64,000 bases of DNA from Variovorax sp. OAS795 (lineage in GTDB: Bacteria; Pseudomonadota; Gammaproteobacteria; Burkholderiales; Burkholderiaceae_C), in NCBI RefSeq assembly GCF_040546685.1, contig NZ_JBEPOH010000001.1, positions 4,030,001 through 4,094,000 on the forward strand. Reading direction: 5' to 3'. Under the pieces are notes generated by a model. That model did no database searches. It had not been told where the DNA came from and was given only the letters and a program-made list of their open reading frames with translations. The position numbers and the translations under genes were made by a program. This document shows, one piece after another, positions 26,425 to 37,390 of the stretch (the stretch's first letter is position 1; each line of letters opens with the position of its first letter).

Positions 26425-26517
26425 CGTTGGGGGACGTGTAGTGCAAAGGTTTCACGAAGATGTCACCGGCTGCAACGATGCTCCGGTCCTCGATCTTCTG
26501 AAAAAAGCTGTTGCGCC

Positions 26518-27054
26518 ATGTTTCCCACCAAGACCGACAAGGCCCGCGACGAACTCCAGGGCGGGCAGCGCACGCTCAGCCAGCGCGAGCGTGCATTGCT
26601 GCTGATGGCGGACGGCCGACGCTCGCTGCGCGACTTCAGCCCGCTGTTCGCGAGCCCCGGCGAAGCCGAGCAGGCCTTGCAGGGGTTGCTGAACCGCGGC
26701 TACCTGCACTGTCCGGCGGCGGACGTGCCATCCGCCCCCGCAGCGCCCGTCGACCGCATCGCGGAGCCGCCGCCGGCTGCCGCATCGGCGGATCATTTCG
26801 ACGGAAAGCGTTCCCTGGCCACCACGCGCATGTTCCTGTTCGATATCTGCGAACGCATGTTCGTCCGGCGCGACCCCCGGTTTGCGCAACAGATGCGCGA
26901 CGCACTGCGTGAAGCCCGCGACCGCGAGGCCATGCTGACGATTGCTGCGCTGATGCTCTCGGAGGTCGAGAAAAGCGCCGGCGCCGAACGGGCCGAATCG
27001 CTGCGCGCGCGTATCGCCAGGTTGCTCCCGCACGCCTCCGAGACCGTGCACTGA
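26518..27054 (+). CDS. Hypothetical protein with a possible N-terminal winged-helix segment
   Basis: 178 residues, not recognised as a named family. Residues about 18-65 (TLSQRERALLLMADGRRSLR, then LLNRGYLH) look like the small helical/winged fold used in response-regulator output and two-partner regulator proteins. A Pro/Ala-rich linker (about 68-90) leads to a helical C-terminal half rich in Arg and Glu. No signal peptide or membrane segment. No clear Shine-Dalgarno precedes ATG 26518. It stands alone between the TRAP terminator and the glycine riboswitch. Confidence 0.55.
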   Translation: MFPTKTDKARDELQGGQRTLSQRERALLLMADGRRSLRDFSPLFASPGEAEQALQGLLNRGYLHCPAADVPSAPAAPVDRIAEPPPAAASADHFDGKRSLATTRMFLFDICERMFVRRDPRFAQQMRDALREARDREAMLTIAALMLSEVEKSAGAERAESLRARIARLLPHASETVH

Positions 27055-27111
27055 GCCGGCAGCCGCATCGGCGGGCGGACCGTGGCGCCGCGATCCACTA
27101 CACTTGCCAGG

Positions 27112-27340
27112 GTCAGGAGAGAGCTTCGCCATGCGAGGCCGCCGAAGGCGCAGGGGTTTCCCGAACGCTCAGGCAAAAGGACTGACAAGGCGCTGGCGGA
27201 TGCCGGCGTTTCCTTGCTGGAGAGAGGCCCCTGCCCGCACCGATGCGCGCGGCGGCCCACCGAAGGAGCAAACCCCGATCGTGGGGCGAATCTCTCAGGT
27301 AAAGCGGACAGCAGGGGTGGCCCATGGCTTTGCGCCATGG
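27112..27340 (+). promoter_or_regulatory. Tandem glycine riboswitch upstream of gcvT
   Basis: Two glycine aptamers. Aptamer 1 is 27112-27186: closing stem GTCAG/CTGAC, core GCCGAAGGCGCAGGGG, then CTCAGGCAAAAGGACTG. Aptamer 2 is 27215-27313: closing stem TGCTG/CAGCA, core CACCGAAGGAGCAAACC, then TCTCAGGTAAAGCGGACAG. The linker is 28 nt. Downstream, CCATGGC-TTTGC-GCCATGG (27322-27340) forms a hairpin just before the gcvT ribosome site GGAG (27358-27361). Glycine binding usually switches gcv expression on in this class. An open -10-like TACACT lies at 27099-27104. Confidence 0.92.
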
Positions 27341-27367
27341 AATTCGACTGCCCCTTTGGAGTGCCCC

Positions 27368-28544
27368 GTGGCCGCTTCCGCTTCATCATCCGACGCACCA
27401 TTGCTCAAGACGCCGCTGCACGACCTGCACGTGGAACTGGGCGCCCGCATGGTGCCTTTTGCCGGCTATTCCATGCCCGTGCAGTACCCCGCCGGGCTCA
27501 TGGCCGAGCACAAGCACACGCGCGACGCGGCCGGGCTGTTCGACATCTCGCACATGGGCCAGCTGCGCCTGGTCGGGCCCGACGCCGCGGCCGCCTTCGA
27601 GACCCTGATGCCGGTCGACGTGATCGACCTTGCACCCGGCAAGCAGCGCTACGGCCTGCTGCTGAACGACGAGGGCGGCATCCTCGACGACCTGATGTTC
27701 TTCAACGAAGGACACGGCTCGCTCTTCGTGATCGTCAACGGTGCCTGCAAGGTGGCCGACCTGGCGCACATCCAGCAGAAGATCGGCGCGCGCTGCGACG
27801 TGCAGCCCATGCCCGATCACGCGCTGCTTGCGCTGCAGGGGCCGCAGGCCGCCGCCACGCTGGCGCGGCTGTCGCCCGGCATCGAGCGCTTCGTGTTCAT
27901 GACCGGCGGGGCGGTGCAGATCGGCGGCATCGCGGCCTTTGCCACCCGCAGCGGCTACACCGGCGAAGACGGCTTCGAGATCTCGGTGGCTGGCAAGGAC
28001 GCCCGACGCCCTCGCCCGCCTGCTGCTGGCCCAGCCGGAGGTCAAGCCCATTGGCCTGGGCGCACGCAATTCGCTGCGCCTGGAAGCCGGGCTCTGCCTC
28101 TACGGCAACGACATCGACACCACCACCACGCCGGTCGAGGCTTCGCTCAACTGGGCGATCCAGAAAGTGCGCCGCGCCGGCGGCGCGCGCGAAGGCGGCT
28201 TTCCGGGCGCAGCCAAGGTGCTGGCCCAGCTCGGCGCCGCCACCGCCGGCGCCGCGGGCCGCACCGACCACGACACGCTGAAGCGCAAGCGCGTCGGCCT
28301 GGTGGCGCTGGAACGCATTCCGGTGCGCGACGGCACCGTGCTGCAATCGTTCGAAGGCCAGGACATCGGCATCGTCACCAGCGGCCTGCTCGGTCCCACG
28401 GCCGACCGTCCGATCGCCATGGGCTATGTGGCAACGGCATTTTCGGAACCCGGCACCCGCGTGCAGGCCATCGTGCGCGGCAAGCCGGTTCCGATGGAAG
28501 TCTCGACCCTGCCTTTCGTGCCCACGCGCTACTACCGCGGCTAG
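27368..28544 (+). pseudogene. gcvT: Glycine cleavage T-protein (aminomethyltransferase), broken by one extra base
   Basis: The N-terminal ~212 codons run from GTG 27368, behind GGAG, in one frame (LHDLHVELGARMVPFAGYSM, GLFDISHMGQLR, SGYTGEDGFEISVAG). After GKDA the frame becomes nonsense, while the family sequence continues at 28005 in the next frame (DALARLLLAQPEV, IGLGARNSLRLEAGLCLYGND, up to VPTRYYRG, stop 28544). Removing one C from the CCC at 28002-28004 restores a 391-residue GcvT. The protein transfers the aminomethyl carbon to tetrahydrofolate. Upstream riboswitch and downstream gcvH/gcvP are intact. Either a real recent mutation or a sequence error. Confidence 0.88.
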
Positions 28545-28589
28545 GCCCTCCGGCCTCAGATCCATTTTTTCCACGAGGAGTTTTTCACC

Positions 28590-28961
28590 ATGAGCATCAA
28601 GTACACCAAGGACCATGAATGGGTCTCGGCCGAAGGCGGCGCGGCCACTGTCGGCATCACCGTGCACGCGCAGGACGCGCTGGGCGACGTGGTGTTCGTC
28701 GACCTGCCGGAAGTCGGCAAGACCTTCGCCCAGGGCGAAGTGGCCGGTGTCGTCGAATCGGTCAAGGCCGCGGCCGATGTGTTCATGCCCGTCTCGGGCG
28801 AGATCACCGAAGTGAACGAAGCCCTGCGCGCCGACCCTTCGCTCGCCAACACCGACCCGCTGGCCACCGGCTGGTTCTTCAAGGTCAAGCTCAGCGAGCC
28901 CGCGCAGCTGGACGCATTGCTCGACGCCGCCAGCTACGACAAGTTCGCGGCCGAGTCTTGA
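28590..28961 (+). CDS. gcvH: Glycine cleavage system H protein
   Basis: 123 residues, standard size. The lipoyl-attachment lysine is Lys59 in [10 protein letters not shown]. The start YTKDHEWV and the block [18 protein letters not shown] are diagnostic. GAGGAG precedes ATG 28590. The lipoylated H protein shuttles the aminomethyl group between P, T and L proteins in the cytoplasm. It lies 45 nt after gcvT and 61 nt before gcvP, presumably on the riboswitch-controlled transcript. Confidence 0.96.
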   Translation: MSIKYTKDHEWVSAEGGAATVGITVHAQDALGDVVFVDLPEVGKTFAQGEVAGVVESVKAAADVFMPVSGEITEVNEALRADPSLANTDPLATGWFFKVKLSEPAQLDALLDAASYDKFAAES

Positions 28962-29022
28962 TGCGCTGCTGAAAACGGACTTCCGCTCCGCCACCGTCCC
29001 CTGTTCGCCCTTCACCTTCGCC

Positions 29023-31929
<2,907 letters not shown>

Positions 31930-31963
31930 AGCGGCCTGGGGCGGCCTTGGCGGCGCCGCCGCA

Positions 31964-32215
31964 CTAGGCGTCTTCGCGGCGGTACATCGCCCACTTGGTG
32001 GTCAGGATGTCCGCCGCGATCTTGGCGGCATTGGCCCCGGCGTAGCTTTCCGACGGATCGAACTCGAAGGCCTCGCGGTACTTGACCACCTGCGCGTAGT
32101 CCTGGTCGAAGGTCATCGGACCCATGAGCTCGGTGGGATCCGTCCCGGCGGGCAGCGCCAGGAACTTCGCCGGATCGGTGGCACTTTGGTAGAGGTCGAC
32201 GCTCATCAGGTTCAT
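31964..32215 (-). CDS. Small conserved-looking hypothetical protein
   Basis: 83 residues, no membrane segment or signal, no recognised family. ATG 32215 has GAGGA eight bases upstream; an in-frame ATG at 32206 would remove three residues. Composition is acidic to neutral with a C-terminal helix (YAGANAAKIAADILTTKWAMYRR). Convergent with gcvP. Codon use and GC match the neighbours, which supports a real gene. Confidence 0.55.
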   Translation of the reverse strand: MNLMSVDLYQSATDPAKFLALPAGTDPTELMGPMTFDQDYAQVVKYREAFEFDPSESYAGANAAKIAADILTTKWAMYRREDA

Positions 32216-32316
32216 ACGGATGTCCTCGGGATCTTGGGGAACGCGCTAACGGGCCGCCAGATCATCCCCGGCATCCGCGCCGCACGCAATCGGCCCGCGC
32301 CTACACGGCGCCATGG

Positions 32317-33261
32317 TCAGCGCTGCTGCTTCTTCTTCAGCATCTCGCCGGTGGCGATCTGCTCGCGGAAGCCGCGCAGGCTGGCCTTCATCCGGCGCTC
32401 GTTCTCCAAGCCCATGCGCACCATGATCTTCTGGCCGGACGAGAGCGATTCGAGCTGCGGATCGGCGTACTCGTAGCGCACCCAGGGCCGCTGCGACGAC
32501 ACATTGCCTTTCACCTGGACGAGGCGCACCTGCACCGCTCCGGCGGGTTCGGGCGCCTGCAACAAGTGGTCGATGACCGCGATGAGCCGGTCGTTGAAAT
32601 AGCGGCCCGGAAAGCCCAGCTCCTCGTAGGATTTCTGGAACAGCGGATAGAGCTGGGCGTAGGTCTTGGCCGCCTTGGCCGGGTTGATCGACTCGGCCAT
32701 CTGCACCAGGGGCGTGTAGCGCGCGGCGTTGGCGGGCGCGATGGTTTGCGCCTCGCCCTTGCCTGCGGTGGTAAAGCGCTGGCGCGTGGGCTGCACCGGC
32801 CATGTGCTCGCGGGCGCCTGCTCGCGCGCAAGGTTGTCCACCGTGGCCACGGTACGGCGCACGATGCCTTCGAACTGCAGGAAGTCGGCCACGTTCTTGC
32901 TGCCCATCAGGTCGACCAGCGCCTTCATCACGCGCGTGTCCGAATCCGCGATCTTGGGGAGCCCGGAGGCGGGCAGCGCGATCGCATCGATGGGGTTTTT
33001 CGGCTCCAGCGACTCGGGCATCGGTGCGGGCGGTGGCTCAGGCACCGGGCCGTCGTTGGGCGCGCTGGCGGCCACGGGTAGCTGCTCCACGTGCAGAGGG
33101 TGCTGCTGCTGGTACCAGCGCCAGCCTAGGAATGCCGCCGCGATCGCCAGCAGCACGATGACGATGAGGGTTCCAACCGAAGATTCGCGACGCGGCCTGT
33201 AAGCGGGTGCGTCGCGCAACTCGGGCACTTCGCGGATTTCGGGCGGGTCTCTGTCGGACAT
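32317..33261 (-). CDS. DUF3014-type membrane-anchored protein
   Basis: 314 residues from ATG 33261 (AAGGAAG upstream). One N-terminal membrane helix, roughly residues 30-50 (SVGTLIVIVLLAIAAAFLGW), a Pro-rich periplasmic linker (about 65-90), then a domain that fits DUF3014: GLPKIADSDTRVMKALVDLMG and LPYPLFQKSYEELGFPGRYFN-like segments (here LYPLFQKSYEELGFPGRYFN). A single-pass inner-membrane protein facing the periplasm; function unknown. It stands alone. Confidence 0.65.
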   Translation of the reverse strand: MSDRDPPEIREVPELRDAPAYRPRRESSVGTLIVIVLLAIAAAFLGWRWYQQQHPLHVEQLPVAASAPNDGPVPEPPPAPMPESLEPKNPIDAIALPASGLPKIADSDTRVMKALVDLMGSKNVADFLQFEGIVRRTVATVDNLAREQAPASTWPVQPTRQRFTTAGKGEAQTIAPANAARYTPLVQMAESINPAKAAKTYAQLYPLFQKSYEELGFPGRYFNDRLIAVIDHLLQAPEPAGAVQVRLVQVKGNVSSQRPWVRYEYADPQLESLSSGQKIMVRMGLENERRMKASLRGFREQIATGEMLKKKQQR

Positions 33262-33388
33262 GGGAGCGGCTTCCTTTTCGGAGGATTGCGGTGAAAGGCC
33301 AGGAGCTATGGTGCACCACCAGAGCCCGAACCAAGGCCGCTTCCTCGTAACGCCCTGTGACCTGCTGGGCGCGCGAGGAGTCCAGTCG

Positions 33389-34072
33389 CTACGGCGTGTT
33401 AACGCCTGCTGCAAGCGATTGCAGCCACGCCATCGAGCCCTGCAGCTCGGCCGGCCGGATTTCGTGGCCGCCGGGAAAATCGCCGCCCGAAAGCGCCAGG
33501 GGCAGGCCGCGGGCCAACTCGCGCGAGGCCGCTGCGGCGCTCGGCGGAATCACGTTGTCCGCACTGCCGTGGCTCACCCAGAGCGCCTTGCCTTCGAAGG
33601 CCTCCGGGGGCGCGATGTGCGGCACCACCTGCGGCAGCAACCGGCTGTGCCACACCATCGCAGCGCGCACCTTGGAAGGTTGCGTGAGCAGCAGCGACAG
33701 CGCCATGATGCCGCCCTGGCTGAAGCCGCCGACCACCACGCGCTCCGGCGGCACGCCCAGCTGCTGCGATGCCGAGGCGATCATCTCGCCGACCAGGAAG
33801 CGGCTTTCGCGCTCCTGCTCTTCATCGATGCGCCGCTCGCCATCGGCCAGCACCTGGAATTCGAACCACGCATACGCATCGGGCGAGAGCACGTAGGGCG
33901 CGCGCAGGCTCAGCACATGGAACTGCGGCGGCATGAGACGCGCGAGACCGAACAGGTCCTGCTCGTTGCTGCCGACGCCGTGCATCAGCACCATCAGCCA
34001 GGGCTCGCGGACGCCGGGGCCGGCGGGCTGCTCGAGAAACTTGAAAGGCAGGTGGAGTTGTTGGTGCGCCAT
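33389..34072 (-). CDS. Alpha/beta-hydrolase, carboxylesterase/phospholipase type
   Basis: 227 residues from ATG 34072, 8 nt after the upstream gene's stop. The nucleophile elbow is GGFSQGGIMAL, the oxyanion loop LMVLMHGVGSNEQDL, and the late HGSADNVIPPS and GGHEI give the catalytic Asp and His. Size and motif order match the small bacterial carboxylesterases related to YpfH/EstB. Cytoplasmic; natural ester unknown. It follows the nitronate monooxygenase gene in what looks like a two-gene unit. Confidence 0.75.
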   Translation of the reverse strand: MAHQQLHLPFKFLEQPAGPGVREPWLMVLMHGVGSNEQDLFGLARLMPPQFHVLSLRAPYVLSPDAYAWFEFQVLADGERRIDEEQERESRFLVGEMIASASQQLGVPPERVVVGGFSQGGIMALSLLLTQPSKVRAAMVWHSRLLPQVVPHIAPPEAFEGKALWVSHGSADNVIPPSAAAASRELARGLPLALSGGDFPGGHEIRPAELQGSMAWLQSLAAGVNTP

Positions 34073-34079
34073 GGCGTCT

Positions 34080-35138
34080 TCAACCGGCAAGCGGCTTGAA
34101 GCCCTGCGCCAACGCGCGCGTGATCTCGGCGGCCGGCAGCTCCCGGCAGCCGGTCGCGTTCTGCCCCGACCACAGCGGCGAAAAATCGCCGCTGCCCGCT
34201 GCCTCGGCCTTGGCGCGCAGCGGCGCGATGCCCGAGGTGGCGAGCGGGAATTCGGGCGCGGCCGGACCGATGGGCCCGAGCTCGCGCATCACGCGGTTCA
34301 CGATGCCGCGCGCGGGCCGGCCCGTGAAAAGATTGGTCAACGCGGTGTGGCGCGCGGCCTCGCTCTTGAGCGCGGCGCGATGCAGCGCGCTGGTGGTGGC
34401 TTCGCGCGACAGCATGTAGGCAGTGCCAACCTGCACGCCGGCAGCCCCCAGGGCCATGGCGGCCGCCACGCCTTGCGCATCGGCGATGCCGCCCGCGGCG
34501 ATCACCGGCACCCGCAGCGCGCGCACCACTTGCGGCAACAGCGCAAAGGTGCCGAGCTGCGCCGTGAGATCGTGCGAGAGAAAGTGGCCTCGATGGCCGC
34601 CCGCCTCCAGGCCCTGGGCAATGACCGCGTCCACGCCCCGGGACTCGAGCCACAGGGCTTCCTCGACCGTGGTGGCCGACGCGAGGATCTTCGCGCCCCA
34701 TCCGCGCACCTGCGCCAGCAGCGGCTCGGGCGGCAGGCCGAAATGGAAGCTCACGACCGGCGGGCTGAATTCGGCCAGCACCCCGGCCACCTCGGCGCTG
34801 AAGGGGTTGCGGCCCGGACCGGTGGGGATGGCCGCCGCATCGATGCCGAATTCGGCGTAGTACGGCGCCAGCGCGGCGCGCCATGCCGCCTCGCGCTGGG
34901 CGCTGGGCTCGGGCGGCGTGTGGCAGAAGAAGTTGACGTTGTAGGGCTTGCCGGTGGCGGTGCGGATCGCCGCCAGTTCGCTGCGCATCGCATCGGGGCC
35001 GAGCATGGCGCAGGGCAGCGAGCCGAGCCCACCCGCGTTGCTGACCGCAATGGCCATGGCGCTGCCCTGAACGCCCGCCATGGGCGACTGGATCAGCGGC
35101 AATTCGATGCCGAGGAGGTGCTGCAATGAGGATGCCAT
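34080..35138 (-). CDS. Nitronate monooxygenase (NPD/2-nitropropane dioxygenase family)
   Basis: 352 residues, FMN-dependent TIM barrel. Diagnostic blocks: IQSPMAGVQGSAMAIAVSNA, VNFFCH, and the phosphate-binding AQGLEAGGHRGHF; then PVIAAGGIADAQGVAAAMALGA and VGTAYML. It oxidises alkyl nitronates such as propionate-3-nitronate, a toxic plant and fungal metabolite. Followed at 8 nt by the esterase gene. Confidence 0.85.
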   Translation of the reverse strand: MASSLQHLLGIELPLIQSPMAGVQGSAMAIAVSNAGGLGSLPCAMLGPDAMRSELAAIRTATGKPYNVNFFCHTPPEPSAQREAAWRAALAPYYAEFGIDAAAIPTGPGRNPFSAEVAGVLAEFSPPVVSFHFGLPPEPLLAQVRGWGAKILASATTVEEALWLESRGVDAVIAQGLEAGGHRGHFLSHDLTAQLGTFALLPQVVRALRVPVIAAGGIADAQGVAAAMALGAAGVQVGTAYMLSREATTSALHRAALKSEAARHTALTNLFTGRPARGIVNRVMRELGPIGPAAPEFPLATSGIAPLRAKAEAAGSGDFSPLWSGQNATGCRELPAAEITRALAQGFKPLAG

Positions 35139-35228
35139 GGGATGAATTCCTTGTCGGTGTGCGTGCGCGCGAACGCTATTTTGCGACGTTCAGCCCGCCC
35201 TTCCGCATTGCGCCCCCTCGCTCCCCGA

Positions 35229-35903
35229 TCAGGCGGCGGCCACAGCGCTGGGCTCCGCGCCGGCGATCTGGCGCAGCGCCCTCTCGAACACCTCGACGGG
35301 CTGCCCGCCCGAGATCAGGTGGTGGTCGTTGATGATGATGGCGGGCACCGAGTGGATGCCCGCATCGGTGTACATGCGTTCGCGCTCGCGGGTTTCACGG
35401 GCGAACTCGCCGCTCGCCAGGATCTCGCGGGCACGCGCCGCATCGAGCCCCGCCTCGGCCGCTGCGCGCACCAGCACCTCCGGGTCCGAGGGGTTCTGCC
35501 GCTCGGTGAAGTAGGCCTTTAGCAGCAGCTTCTTGAGCGCGACCTGCGCGGCGGGGTTTTCGAGCCCGGCCCAGTGCAGCAGGCGATGGGCATCGAAGGT
35601 GTTGTAGATGCGCGGCCGGCCTTCGGGGCTGAACTCGAAGCCCACCTCGGCGCCGCGCTGGCGGATCATCTCGCGCGACTGTTCCTGCTGCTCGCGGGTC
35701 GAGCCGTACTTCTGGTTCAGGTGCTCGAAGGTGTCCTGCCCTTCGGCCGGCATCTGCGGATTCAGCTCGAAGGGCTGGAAGTGCAGTTCCGCCGTGACGT
35801 CGGGCGCCACGCGCCGCAGCGCCGCCTCGAGCGAGCCGAGGCCCACGGCACACCAGGGGCAGGAGACATCGGAGACGAAATCGATCTTGAGATGGGAAGT
35901 CAT
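35229..35903 (-). CDS. DsbA-family oxidoreductase, FrnE-like
   Basis: 224 residues, no signal peptide, so cytoplasmic. Thioredoxin-fold CPWC motif in SDVSCPWCAVG near residue 15, a helical insertion, then the cis-Pro region HSVPAIIINDHHLISGGQP. These features are those of the FrnE subgroup, linked in other species to polyketide biosynthesis or disulfide stress. ATG 35903 was preferred over an in-frame ATG at 35912 because it gives the family-typical N-terminus. Confidence 0.8.
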   Translation of the reverse strand: MTSHLKIDFVSDVSCPWCAVGLGSLEAALRRVAPDVTAELHFQPFELNPQMPAEGQDTFEHLNQKYGSTREQQEQSREMIRQRGAEVGFEFSPEGRPRIYNTFDAHRLLHWAGLENPAAQVALKKLLLKAYFTERQNPSDPEVLVRAAAEAGLDAARAREILASGEFARETRERERMYTDAGIHSVPAIIINDHHLISGGQPVEVFERALRQIAGAEPSAVAAA

Positions 35904-35950
35904 GGGCGCCATTTTTCATGGCGCCGACGCCCTTTGTGCGCGCAAGGTCT

Positions 35951-37360
35951 TCAGGCGGCTGCCTTGGCAAGGCGGGCGTCCACCAGCGTCTGCTCGCGCA
36001 GCCGGTCGTACTCGGGCTTGTCGACCGGCACCGCATCGGGCTTGCCCAGGTCGTTCATGTGCACGCGGTAGGTTTCGCGCGCGGTCAGGGCCGAGACCGC
36101 GGCAATGGCGCAGATCGCCAGCGTGATGGCACCGACGGTCAGCGGGATGTTGGCCGCACCGGGGGGCGCGACGGCCACGAACAGCGCCGGCAGCAGCGCG
36201 GTGATCGCGGTGCCGATGTTCTGCGAGATCGCCATGCCCGAGACGCGGGTGCGCGTGGGGAACATTTCCGGATAGAAGCTCGGGAACACGGCGTTGTAGC
36301 CCTGGTAGACCACGCCCCACATGAGCAGCGACATCACGATGGCCAGCGGCACGTTGTGGATGCTGATGGCGTACAGGTAGCCGAACGACAGCAGGCCCGA
36401 ACCGATGGCGCCCACGGCGATCGGCAGGCGGCGCCCGACCTTGTCCGACAGGTTGCCCACGAACGGGATCACGATCACGGCCAGGATGTTGCCCATCACC
36501 GGGATCCAGAGGTAGATGTCCTTCTCGAAGTTGATCCCGTAGCCCGGCTGCACCGCATAGGCGGCGCCGAAGATGGTCGCGACCACCGGGATCACGTTCA
36601 TCAGCGAGCACAGCAGCACGCGCAGCATGTCGCGCCAGCTCTCGGTCACGGCCTGGATCACCGGCGCCTTCGGCACCTTGCCGCTCTTGTCGACCTCGGT
36701 GAAGGCCGGTGTCTCGTCCACTTCCTTGCGGATGATGTAGCCGGCCACGATGACGATGAAGCTCAGCAGGAACGGAATGCGCCAGCCCCATGCGTTGAAG
36801 GCGTCCTTGTCCATGTAGTGCGCGAGTGGCAGGAACACGGCGGCCGCCATGATCTGGCCGGCCTGCACGCCCTGCAGCGTGAAGCTCGCGAAGAAGCCGC
36901 GCCGCCCGAAAGGCGCGTGCTCCAGGATCATCGAGCTTGCGCCCGAAATCTCGCCGGCCACGGCAAAGCCCTGGATCAGGCGCAGCACCACCAGCAGCGC
37001 AGGCGCCCACAGGCCGACCTGGTCGTAGGTCGGCAGCAGGCCCACGGCGATGGTCGAGAAGCCCATCAGGAACATGCAGACGATCAGCACCGTCTTGCGG
37101 CCGTGCGTGTCGCCCCAGTGGCCCAGCAGCAGTGCGCCGATCGGCCGCGCGACATAGCCCACGCCGTAGGTTGCGAGCGACGCGATGATCGCGATCTGCG
37201 GGTCGCCCTTGGGGAAGAAGATCTGCGGGAAGATCAGCGCCGCCGCCGTGGCGTAGATGAAGAAGTCGTAGTACTCCAGCGCCGAGCCGATCCAGCCGCT
37301 CGCGGTGGCCTTCTTCGACTGGTGCCTGCCTTTCGGCTCGTGGGCCGTGATGGATGCCAT
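35951..37360 (-). CDS. MFS transporter, metabolite:H+ symporter family (shikimate-type)
   Basis: 469 residues, 12 membrane segments. MHS family marks: SALEYYDFFIYATAAALIFPQIFFP, ARPIGALLLGHWGDTHGRKTVL, FAVAGEISGASSMILEHAP and GNLSDKVGRRLPI. Relatives carry shikimate, citrate or alpha-ketoglutarate. It lies 30 nt downstream of the dehydroshikimate dehydratase gene on the same strand, and the neighbourhood is shikimate catabolism, so shikimate, quinate or dehydroshikimate is the likely substrate (inference). Confidence 0.8.
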   Translation of the reverse strand: MASITAHEPKGRHQSKKATASGWIGSALEYYDFFIYATAAALIFPQIFFPKGDPQIAIIASLATYGVGYVARPIGALLLGHWGDTHGRKTVLIVCMFLMGFSTIAVGLLPTYDQVGLWAPALLVVLRLIQGFAVAGEISGASSMILEHAPFGRRGFFASFTLQGVQAGQIMAAAVFLPLAHYMDKDAFNAWGWRIPFLLSFIVIVAGYIIRKEVDETPAFTEVDKSGKVPKAPVIQAVTESWRDMLRVLLCSLMNVIPVVATIFGAAYAVQPGYGINFEKDIYLWIPVMGNILAVIVIPFVGNLSDKVGRRLPIAVGAIGSGLLSFGYLYAISIHNVPLAIVMSLLMWGVVYQGYNAVFPSFYPEMFPTRTRVSGMAISQNIGTAITALLPALFVAVAPPGAANIPLTVGAITLAICAIAAVSALTARETYRVHMNDLGKPDAVPVDKPEYDRLREQTLVDARLAKAAA

Positions 37361-37390
37361 GGTTTGTCTCCAGGGTTGACGAAAAAAAAT

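Noticed and set aside
27082..28281. Open frames running through the glycine riboswitch region
   Set aside because: They cover structured RNA and out-of-frame gcvT; the aptamer motifs explain the conservation there.
27368..28544. Programmed ribosomal frameshifting as explanation for the split gcvT
   Set aside because: The family does not use it, and no slippery heptamer plus pseudoknot or in-frame stop context is visible at 28002-28004; a plain one-base insertion is simpler.
36937..37188. Short Arg/Pro-rich plus-strand open frame inside the MHS transporter
   Set aside because: Pure shadow of transmembrane coding sequence; composition alone explains it.
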